Origin: Alphaproteobacteria bacterium
GTDB lineage: Bacteria; Pseudomonadota; Alphaproteobacteria; Micropepsales; Micropepsaceae
Length of the DNA stretch: 32,869 nt
Direction of reading: 5' to 3'
NCBI GenBank assembly: GCA_027492655.1
Contig: JAPUEF010000350.1
Span: 1-32,869 of the forward strand
The notes under the pieces: generated by a model
Seen by the model: the letters and a program-made list of their open reading frames with translations, nothing else
Told to the model about the DNA's origin: nothing
Databases searched by the model: none
Part shown: one piece after another, positions 26,458 to 32,869 of the stretch
How positions within the stretch are numbered: position 1 is the stretch's first letter
Layout: the number at the start of each line of letters is the position of its first letter
Translations under genes and position numbers: made by a program

Positions 26458-27642
26458 TTAAGTGCTGGAAGTTTTTTTCAAGGACGCCGACGCAGGATCG
26501 TATGCGTATCCCGTAATCGATCCGTCCTTGATCCGCTCGACGGCTTCATCGATCGCCTGGAGCGGCACCAAAAACCATTCGCGCGGTTTCACAGGCTGGC
26601 CGAACCGGTCGGGGATGGTGAGATCAAGCTGCACCGCCCCGAACAGCCTGTGAAATATCTTCTCAAGGCGCGTCCGGTTGATGTTGAAGAGCTTGTAAGT
26701 CGCGACAACCTCAACATCCGACAGAAGATATGTCGCATCATGCGCCGCATTCGCGATCCGCGCCTCCACCGCGCCGCCCGTCACCCCGATCTTGTGGATG
26801 ATGCTCCGGTGCTCGGCAACAGTGGGGTGCTGCGAATGACTTCGCAGAACGTAGATCGTCCCGCTCGCCAGATCGTCGGCTTCTTGCGCGCCGCCAAAGA
26901 GCGGCCCCGCCGATGGGTCCGTGATGCGCCGTCCCGCCTCGTCCTTATGAAGCGATCGCTGGAGCGAGCGCATCAGCAAGTTGCTCTCGGTTCCATTCGA
27001 AAACACCACGCGCAGGCGTGCATCGGTTCGCCCTTGCGCATTCGAATACACCTCACCCATCTCGGCGACGTAAGCCGTCTGACCGCCGACAATGAACCAG
27101 CTTCCAGGACGGATTTCGGCTTTGAGTTCGAACGGGCGGGTTTGCCGCACGCCGGTATCGATCTCGCGTTGCACCTGATCGAAGAGCGGCTTGAACCGCG
27201 CAAAATCAGGGCATGGCGTGCGGTTGGCGATCTCTTCGGCGGCGCGGCGTTCCTCGCGGCTGGAGACGTGCTTTAGAACCGTGATGTCGGTTTCCGTGAC
27301 ATCGTCAACACCAAGCTCTGCGAGCAATGCGTCGTCTTCTAGTTCCTCGCCCTCGCTTGCAGGAGATGCGCCGGTCAGAAGGCCGTGCACGTCCAGCTCG
27401 GCGAGCAGAGTTTGCGCCTCGGGAAGCTTGCGGATTTGATCGAGCCGCACGGCATAGAGCCGTTCGAAGATATCCCGTCCCTCGCCATGGAGCGGCGCGC
27501 GGCCATGCTCTTCGTGAAAGCGAAGAATATCTTCGAAGCCCGCAATGATCCGCTCTTCGCGCGGCGTGTGAGAGCGTGCCTTTTGCGGCTCGATCGTCGC
27601 GCCGAGTTCGGCCAGCAATTCGTCGTCTGTTAAATCAACCAT
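26458..27642 (-). CDS. GIY-YIG nuclease-family protein of the methyltransferase-helicase operon
   Basis: 394 aa from ATG 27642, overlapping the helicase stop by 8 bp. The C-terminal GIY-YIG domain (about residues 257-370, T5orf172/MUG113-like) shows GTIYVLRS as GIY and HKIGVTGG as YIG, then VEARIANA with the conserved Arg and RTRLEKIFHRLF with the metal-binding Glu; PREWFLVPL follows. The N-terminal half has a short repeated D-D-x-L-L-A-E-L-G element (residues 6-14 and 103-111, plus a degenerate copy at 76-83) and an HGRAP block (46-50). It is probably the nuclease or a DNA-nicking partner of the operon; whether catalysis is intact cannot be judged by eye alone. Confidence 0.82.
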   Translation of the reverse strand: MVDLTDDELLAELGATIEPQKARSHTPREERIIAGFEDILRFHEEHGRAPLHGEGRDIFERLYAVRLDQIRKLPEAQTLLAELDVHGLLTGASPASEGEELEDDALLAELGVDDVTETDITVLKHVSSREERRAAEEIANRTPCPDFARFKPLFDQVQREIDTGVRQTRPFELKAEIRPGSWFIVGGQTAYVAEMGEVYSNAQGRTDARLRVVFSNGTESNLLMRSLQRSLHKDEAGRRITDPSAGPLFGGAQEADDLASGTIYVLRSHSQHPTVAEHRSIIHKIGVTGGAVEARIANAAHDATYLLSDVEVVATYKLFNINRTRLEKIFHRLFGAVQLDLTIPDRFGQPVKPREWFLVPLQAIDEAVERIKDGSITGYAYDPASASLKKTSST

Positions 27643-29722
27643 TGGCGGTCTTCGCTGCGCGGTAACGCGCAAGTGCCGCCACGCCTTCGGCCAGTTTCTT
27701 CTCCCAGGCATCTTGGGAGGTGATGTCCGGCGCACGGCCACGCTCTTGCTTGAAACGAAGAGCCCGAACGGCAAGCTCGCGCGCTTCCTCGTAAGGAATG
27801 CTCACACGCTTGGCCGCGATCGCCGCCTGCACCTGGCGCAGGGTCTTTTCATCCATGGCCTTGCCGAGGACGGCATAGGCCGCATCGAACGGATTGATCT
27901 TGTCGATCATGTCGATATCCAGATCGCGCACATCCATGGCGATCTGGCGCACCCCATCCAGCAAAGCCGTGTTACCGCGCTGATCTCCGGTGCCGGTATC
28001 GATGCCGCTCGCAAGTTCCTTGGCGCGCTGGGTGAGGTTCAATGCCGCGATCGCATGCTGCCGGATCGCTTCCTGATCCGTTTCGCTCAAATCGGGATAA
28101 CGCTCGCGCACAATCTTGCCCATGCGCGCCTGCGTTAGCTCTTCGGGCAGAGTATTTTCACGATCAAAGAGACCGCGCTCCAGTGCCGTTTTATCTTGCA
28201 CGAACGCCGTGATGACCTCGTTCAAATCCTCTTTGCAGATGCGGGTCGCTTCCGGCGTCTCCGGCGTCACCAGCCCCTTGATCTCAAAATGGAATTGGCC
28301 GGTCTCTTCGTTGAAGCCGACATTTGTCTTGCCTTCTTCGTAGCCCTTCTCGCCGTAATCGAAGCCTGGCTTCGCGCCGGAATCTTTGGGTGTAAATTCA
28401 AAGCGCGGCGCAAGCACCTGCTCCATGAGAAGGCTGGCAGCGATCGCTTTGAGCGTATCGTTGATCGCATCGACCACCAGAGCTTCCGCCGCATCCGGCT
28501 CTGCAATCAAATTGGTGAAGCGTGCCCGCTCCTTGCCTGGCGCATCGCGGGTCGCGCGGCCAATGATCTGGATGACTTCCGTCAGGCTGGAGCGATAGCC
28601 GACCGTGAGCGCGTGCTCGCACCAAATCCAGTCGAAGCCTTCTTTGGCCATGCCCAGCGCGATGATGATATCGACATGATCGCGGTTGTTCTTCTGGGAC
28701 GGGTCTTTGAGCGAGGCCGCAACCTTGTCGCGCTTGGCCGGATCATCATCAACAAGGTCTGCAACCTTGATGACGCGCCCGCCAGCGATTTCGATCATGT
28801 GGAAGCCGGTCGCGGGGTCGATGCCCTTCCAGGTGCCAAGAGATTCCATGATCTCATCGACTTCCTTGTGCTTGTCCTTGGTGCTCTCTTTCGAGTTCAC
28901 ATTCGGAATGTGCACGATCGTTTTGATCGAAGGATCGAGCACCTTCATGATCGCGTCGAGATATCGCCCCGTATAGAAGAAGTAACCGATATCGAGCGAC
29001 TTCAGATGTTCATAGCCATTCAGCTGCTCATAGTAGGTATAAGTGACGGTGACGAACTTCGCTTCGTCGGATGGTGCGAGAACTGCCTCCGCATCGCCTC
29101 TGAAGTAAGATCCCGTCATCGCGACCAGATGCACCTTGTCGCGGACGATGAACTGGCCGAGCTGCGCGCCAAGCCGGTTGTCAGGATTGCTGCTGACATG
29201 GTGGAACTCGTCCACCGCAATCAGGCGGTTGTCGAACGCCTCAACGCCCAGCTCATCGACGGCAAAGCGGAACGTCGCATGGGTGCAGACTAAAACCTCA
29301 TCGTCGCTCGCCAGAAACTCGCCGACCGCCTTGACCTTTGATTTCGCGACCTTCGGCTCGTCAATGCCAGGCGCATTGCACAGATTCCATTGCGGCTTCA
29401 CTGTCCAATCATAGGGGAAGCCGTTCGCGCTCAGCTTTTCATCGGCAAAGCTGCCGCCGATCGAACGCTCCGGCACGACGATGATCGCTTGTTTGATGCC
29501 CTGATTGCGCAGCTTATCCAGCGCGATGAACATCAAAGCGCGGGACTTGCCTGATGCCGGTGGCGATTTGATGAGCAGATATTGCTCGCCGCGCCGCGCA
29601 TAGGCCCGCTCTTGCATCACTCGCATGCCCATGGCGTTTGCCTTGGTCGATGCGCCGGTGCGTGCTGTCGTGATGGACACGGACGGGATCGTCCGCTCGT
29701 TCGTCGGATTGTCGGTCGTCAT
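27635..29722 (-). CDS. SF2 DEAD/DEAH-type helicase of the methyltransferase operon
   Basis: 695 aa. The Walker A motif is SPPASGKS (residues 53-60), motif II is D-E-F-H at 171-174 (LIAVDEFHHVSS), motif III is MTGSY near 207, and motif VI is QIIGRATRD near 385. This architecture matches helicases of type I/III restriction systems, but no PD-(D/E)xK endonuclease block is visible at the C-terminus. The C-terminus instead ends in ALRFKQERGRAPDITSQDAWEKKLAEG, resembling a stretch in the downstream GIY-YIG protein. ATG 29722 overlaps the original methyltransferase stop (ATGA), and its own stop overlaps the GIY-YIG start. It probably translocates on or unwinds DNA for the system. Confidence 0.88.
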   Translation of the reverse strand: MTTDNPTNERTIPSVSITTARTGASTKANAMGMRVMQERAYARRGEQYLLIKSPPASGKSRALMFIALDKLRNQGIKQAIIVVPERSIGGSFADEKLSANGFPYDWTVKPQWNLCNAPGIDEPKVAKSKVKAVGEFLASDDEVLVCTHATFRFAVDELGVEAFDNRLIAVDEFHHVSSNPDNRLGAQLGQFIVRDKVHLVAMTGSYFRGDAEAVLAPSDEAKFVTVTYTYYEQLNGYEHLKSLDIGYFFYTGRYLDAIMKVLDPSIKTIVHIPNVNSKESTKDKHKEVDEIMESLGTWKGIDPATGFHMIEIAGGRVIKVADLVDDDPAKRDKVAASLKDPSQKNNRDHVDIIIALGMAKEGFDWIWCEHALTVGYRSSLTEVIQIIGRATRDAPGKERARFTNLIAEPDAAEALVVDAINDTLKAIAASLLMEQVLAPRFEFTPKDSGAKPGFDYGEKGYEEGKTNVGFNEETGQFHFEIKGLVTPETPEATRICKEDLNEVITAFVQDKTALERGLFDRENTLPEELTQARMGKIVRERYPDLSETDQEAIRQHAIAALNLTQRAKELASGIDTGTGDQRGNTALLDGVRQIAMDVRDLDIDMIDKINPFDAAYAVLGKAMDEKTLRQVQAAIAAKRVSIPYEEARELAVRALRFKQERGRAPDITSQDAWEKKLAEGVAALARYRAAKTANG

Positions 29723-29967
29723 GCGGCCTTCCTCCCTTTCTTTTTTGTGGGTTTGGGCTGATTGGCCGTCATCTTGGTGTAGAGATCGAAGAGCTTCTCC
29801 AGCCGTTCAGTGTCGTTCCTGAATCGCCGCCCGATGTAGATGCGCTCCAGCACCTCGTCGTTTTCGTCATGCGCGCGGCGCAGATCGTCCGGCATCTCTT
29901 CGGGGTAGTATAGATCGGCGATCGTCTTCGGGAAAATCGCCACGAGACCGAGCAAGAAATTGACATC
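29719..29967 (-). pseudogene. Detached C-terminal 82 codons of the methyltransferase
   Basis: In the same frame as the methyltransferase and directly after its TGA stop, 82 codons stay open to the TGA at 29719. The translation, DVNFLLGLVAIFPKTIADLYYP followed by DLRRAHDENDEVLERIYIGRRF and NDTERLEKLFDLYTKMTA, is the recognisable C-terminal end of MmeI-like methyltransferases (I-A-D-L-Y, A-H-x-x-N-D-E-V-L-E, F-x-N-D-T-E-R-L-E-x-L-F-x-L-Y). The natural stop overlaps the helicase start. Without readthrough or reinitiation it would not be made. Confidence 0.8.
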
Positions 29968-32523
29968 TCACCGCGGGAGATCCGCATTGGAATGGTCGGT
30001 GAGCTTGGGAAGAGGAAATGTGTTCCATCCGAGGGTGTTGGAATACCGGTACCGCGTCTCCAACCTGCCGCACACCGCCGCAATCCAAGCAAGATGGATT
30101 TTCGATCCGATGATAGACAGTGTCCACAGGGGCGCATCGTATAAAGCGAATGCTGAGTTGCTGACTATCGACCTCGGCGGTAGTAGACCGACAGGAAGAT
30201 AGCCCCTTCGTTCCGAACTAACGGCTGGAACAATTAGACTCCAACGCGTTCCAACGCCCTGGATCTGTCTGAACTTGTGAGGGTAACGAGCGGACGGACG
30301 GGTTTCAGCAGCTTTGCTTTCACTACGGAAAGCTGCAACGCGTTCGAAGCGCAGTCGCAGAGCTTCATGGCTTCGCGCGAGTTCTACATCCTCGTCCTCG
30401 ACCCAGATGCAATGTCGCTCCAAACCCTTGATGTACTCGGCTCCACCAAAATAGGGCCGCATGAACCTACGAGAACTTGGATCAGCTCTCAGGACTTCAT
30501 CCCGCTCGTGGCGAGTTAGAAGCAATCCACCACCATCGGTAGGTTTGTTCCCCCACAGCATTGCAGCTCGGCCATCTGGGGCTTGTGACGCAGTCGTGAC
30601 TATTACGTCAGTCGTTGGTGATAGGTACGCGTTAATTTCAGATACGGTTTTCTCTTGGAAAACCCCATCCTTGTCCTCGTAGAAAAGCTTGCGTCGTCGC
30701 GTGTGGTCATTACTGATCGCTACGATCGCAACGGTAACGCCAGCGTTGTGGCTCGCTAAGTTGGCCCACTTAAACGAGACGTGTGCAAATGTGATTTGAA
30801 AGCCGCTGCTAGCGATCAGCGGCCAAAGTATCGGCACTTGCTCGCCCTGACAGACCGAATTGGTGGTGACAAAGGCTGCAGTTACCTTTGAGCTTCGCCC
30901 AAAATCTGCAGCCTTCATGAACCACGCGCTGACGTAGTCCAGAGACTTCCACGCTTTTGTGCGTGTATCAAAAATGGAGGCCAGTTCTGCTTTTTGCTCT
31001 TGGGATTGCCACGTAAACCCGAGATACGGGGGGTTCCCGCAGATGTAGGTTTCGCCTCCCTCATTCTCGAAATCGATCTGCGCTTGATCGAGTGGCGAGT
31101 TGAAGAGATCGTCCGCGTGTAATTTCACGCCGGTGCCAGTAGGAGGACAAACCGATAGCCAATCGAGACCGAGCGCGTTGCCGCAGGTAATCCAGTTATC
31201 CGCATTGAGTGGTAAGAACTCGGCTAGTGCTTCTTTCTGTCCCCGATACAGAACGTCGCATTGATACTCTGCGATGATCAAAGCAAGCCTCGCGATTTCC
31301 GCAGGAAAATTGCGAAGCTCAATTCCCCGAAAACTCGTGAGCGGTATGTCAGATCGACGCTCTGACTCATCTCGCCGTTTGTTGATCTCAGCTTCGATGG
31401 CCCGCATTTCTTTGTAGGCGATGACGAGGAAGTTGCCCGAACCGCAGGCCGGATCGAACACACGTATTTTCGACATGCGCTTGCGGAGATTCAGCAGCGC
31501 ACGTCCGTTGTCGCCAGCTGCTTCCAGCTGTTCTCGTAGATCGTCGAGGAAGAGTGGATTTAGAACTTTCAGGATGTTCGGCACGCTCGTGTAGTGCATG
31601 CCGAGCGATCCACGCTCTTCGTCTTCGGCGACGGCCTGGATCATCGATCCGAAAATGTCGGGGTTGATCTGCTGCCAGTCGAGCTCGCCAGCGCGCAATA
31701 GGTATGAGCGCGCCATGCGGCTGAACTTCGGGCAATCGATCTCGCCTGAGAACAGGTGGCCGTTCACGTAAGGAAACTTGTCCGCCCAGCCCTTGATGTT
31801 CGCCGCTTTGCGGTAGCGATCATCCGGCGTGCCGTTGTGTGTGGTCGGCGTGTCCATCGCGCGGAACAGCTCTGACAGCACTTCGTGCGTGTTGCCTGAT
31901 TGGCCATCGCTCATTGTCTCGATGGTGCGGGTGAAGATGTTGTTCTGAAATATCCCCGTATCTTCGGCGAAGAAGCAGAAGATCAGCCGCGCCATGAAGT
32001 GGTTGAGCATGGGCCTCTTCTCGGCAGATGCCCAATCGGGATTGTCCTTGAGAAGCTCGACATAGAGTTTGTTCAGGCGTCCCGTCGCCTTCACGTCGAT
32101 CGGGTTGTTCTTGATCTCCTTGACCGTGGTGATGCCAGCCAGCGGCAGGAAGAACCCGAAATGCTCCGCAAATTTCTCGAACGGGGTTGAGAGCGGCTCG
32201 CCGCTGATCAGGTCTTCGGCTTCAAGTGTTTTGCCATCCGTCGCCAGGATGAATTTCGCCTTGGCGGCGGTCGTCTTCGGGCTTTGGCGCAGAGCGGCGA
32301 GCGTCTCGTTGACCTTGCCTTCATCGCAGGTGGCGATGTGAATGTTGTTTCGCTGAAGAACGCCTTCTGCGATGTCCGACGAATTCGACGCGCCCGAGCG
32401 CAGCTTCCTGATCGTCGTGTCCTTGTTGTCGAACGCTTTCAAAAAGGCATAAGGGAACTCGGCGCGGTCAAATTCCTGCGCCGCCAGTTCCGATGCTGCT
32501 TCCTCGATTTCAACTGCGTTCAT
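29968..32523 (-). CDS. MmeI-like class I SAM-dependent DNA methyltransferase, cut short by in-frame TGA
   Basis: 851 aa as read; restoring the frame past the TGA gives about 934, the usual size for this family. It methylates adenine in DNA using S-adenosylmethionine. Motif I is VFDPACGSGNFLVIAY (about residue 355) and the catalytic N-P-P-Y is in YICGNPPYLGF (about residue 497). The helical spacer stretch LIFCFFAEDTGIF, then FGSMIQAVAEDEERGSLGMHYTS and ILKVLNPLFLDDL, are family markers; the target-recognition domain follows from about residue 650. The N-terminus (GASNSSDIAEGVLQRNNIHI) occupies the place of the MmeI nuclease, but no convincing D-x(n)-E-x-K set is visible. ATG 32523 heads the operon. 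Confidence 0.88.
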   Translation of the reverse strand: MNAVEIEEAASELAAQEFDRAEFPYAFLKAFDNKDTTIRKLRSGASNSSDIAEGVLQRNNIHIATCDEGKVNETLAALRQSPKTTAAKAKFILATDGKTLEAEDLISGEPLSTPFEKFAEHFGFFLPLAGITTVKEIKNNPIDVKATGRLNKLYVELLKDNPDWASAEKRPMLNHFMARLIFCFFAEDTGIFQNNIFTRTIETMSDGQSGNTHEVLSELFRAMDTPTTHNGTPDDRYRKAANIKGWADKFPYVNGHLFSGEIDCPKFSRMARSYLLRAGELDWQQINPDIFGSMIQAVAEDEERGSLGMHYTSVPNILKVLNPLFLDDLREQLEAAGDNGRALLNLRKRMSKIRVFDPACGSGNFLVIAYKEMRAIEAEINKRRDESERRSDIPLTSFRGIELRNFPAEIARLALIIAEYQCDVLYRGQKEALAEFLPLNADNWITCGNALGLDWLSVCPPTGTGVKLHADDLFNSPLDQAQIDFENEGGETYICGNPPYLGFTWQSQEQKAELASIFDTRTKAWKSLDYVSAWFMKAADFGRSSKVTAAFVTTNSVCQGEQVPILWPLIASSGFQITFAHVSFKWANLASHNAGVTVAIVAISNDHTRRRKLFYEDKDGVFQEKTVSEINAYLSPTTDVIVTTASQAPDGRAAMLWGNKPTDGGGLLLTRHERDEVLRADPSSRRFMRPYFGGAEYIKGLERHCIWVEDEDVELARSHEALRLRFERVAAFRSESKAAETRPSARYPHKFRQIQGVGTRWSLIVPAVSSERRGYLPVGLLPPRSIVSNSAFALYDAPLWTLSIIGSKIHLAWIAAVCGRLETRYRYSNTLGWNTFPLPKLTDHSNADLPR

Positions 32524-32597
32524 TGCTTTTGTTCTTTGCGGTTTTCCTAGCGTCCCATTCTTCCAAGATTGGCGGCTCGGGCCACCCCTAAAACGCC

Positions 32598-32625
32598 GAT
32601 TGTCTGGCTCTATCCCCAGACAATC
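32598..32625 (-). terminator. Hairpin between the Fic gene and the methyltransferase
   Basis: GATTGTCTGG (32598-32607) and CCAGACAATC (32616-32625) are perfect 10-bp arms with an 8-nt loop. On the minus strand a short T run (GTTTTAG) follows. It may terminate the Fic transcript, or be an operator for the operon that follows. Confidence 0.55.
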
Positions 32626-32631
32626 ACGGGC

Positions 32632-32869
32632 CTACTCGTCTTCGCGTTTGTCAGGGAACAGCCCTGGCATCCAACGGCTGGCCAGCGTCGCCGGAAACGC
32701 CAGATGGATGGGGGCCTTGGTGGTCGCCGACTTGATCACGCCATGCTTGAAGAGAACTTCCGTGACGCGCCGCGCCTGACGATCGCCGGTGCCGACGATT
32801 TCGGCCAGCTCGCCACGGGGAAGCTCGCCGCGATATTGCAGAGCTTCGAGCACGTCCCTCGCCTTGGCC
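32632..32869 (-). CDS. Fic-family protein, C-terminal end only
   Basis: The last 78 codons of a gene running in from the right edge. The visible part is a winged-helix domain: VLEALQYRGELPRGELAEIVGTGDRQARRVTEVLFKHGVI, then SATTKAPIHLAFPATLASRWMPGLFPDK. This ending is typical of long Fic/DOC proteins that carry a C-terminal helix-turn-helix after an AMP-transferase core; the core itself is outside the window. Fic genes are often neighbours of restriction-modification loci. A hairpin separates it from the methyltransferase. Confidence 0.75.
   Translation of the reverse strand, partial: AKARDVLEALQYRGELPRGELAEIVGTGDRQARRVTEVLFKHGVIKSATTKAPIHLAFPATLASRWMPGLFPDKREDE

Larger units (their letters stand above)
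21907..32869. mobile_element. Genomic island integrated at tRNA-Leu (right end outside window)
   Basis: Starting exactly at the tRNA 3' end the sequence changes character: it is less GC-rich, has more AT-rich spacers and carries accessory genes. A serine recombinase lies directly at the boundary. Cargo includes two unknown proteins, nhaA, and a methyltransferase-helicase-GIY-YIG operon with a Fic gene. No direct repeat of the tRNA 3' end was found to the right within the window, so the far attachment site, if present, lies beyond 32869. The left boundary is placed at the CCA end by inference. Confidence 0.6.

Noticed and set aside
26462-26475. Run of seven A residues at the end of the GIY-YIG gene as a programmed frameshift site
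   Set aside because: It lies in the last ten codons with no downstream stimulatory structure or meaningful alternative frame.
28196-29293. Plus-strand 365-codon frame opposite the helicase
   Set aside because: Antisense of a helicase with all main motifs in place; no start signal or recognisable domain.
29719-29970. Frameshift as the cause of the split methyltransferase
   Set aside because: Positions 29970 and 29719 are in the same frame and codons continue correctly on both sides, so a single nonsense codon explains the break.

Overview
The window is high-GC DNA typical of an alphaproteobacterium. The strongest clue to lifestyle is three signature enzymes of the ethylmalonyl-CoA (EMC) pathway for C2 and polyhydroxybutyrate-derived carbon: methylsuccinyl-CoA dehydrogenase (mcd, cut by the left edge), crotonyl-CoA carboxylase/reductase (ccr) and ethylmalonyl-CoA mutase (ecm/meaA). 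Aerobic respiration is implied by the ubiquinone hydroxylase Coq7, and tRNA queuosine modification by GluQ. I cannot name the genus.

Region 1 (1-21.9 kb) is a compact chromosomal backbone. From left to right it holds: mcd; a YihY-type membrane protein; a ccr plus PepSY-protein pair; an AidB-type acyl-CoA dehydrogenase; a tetR-glycosyltransferase operon with a striking operator and a strong terminator; several small exported proteins; ecm; an alcohol dehydrogenase; a third acyl-CoA dehydrogenase; gluQ; a DUF1761 protein; an esterase; an HNH endonuclease; a VOC protein; a tightly overlapping operon dsbB-coq7-GNAT-GNAT; and divergent ohr. It ends in tRNA-Leu(CAA).

Region 2 (about 21.9 kb to the right edge) looks like a genomic island inserted at the 3' end of that tRNA. 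Its base composition is visibly less GC-rich. A large serine recombinase lies directly against the tRNA, and the end of its reading frame is the antisense of the tRNA itself. Behind it come a 92-aa acidic protein sharing its promoter, a 217-aa helix-turn-helix protein resembling the front of an IS1595-type transposase, and an nhaA antiporter translationally coupled to a previously unmarked 30-aa membrane peptide.

After a gene-less stretch of about 460 bp comes a restriction-modification or defence-like operon on the minus strand: the 3' end of a Fic-family gene, an MmeI-like adenine-specific DNA methyltransferase, an SF2 helicase and a GIY-YIG nuclease-family protein. The methyltransferase frame is broken by one in-frame TGA 82 codons before its natural end, and that natural end still overlaps the helicase start as ATGA. 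The operon is the best candidate for an unusual or little-described system here, and the nonsense codon raises the question of whether it is decaying, switched off or read through.
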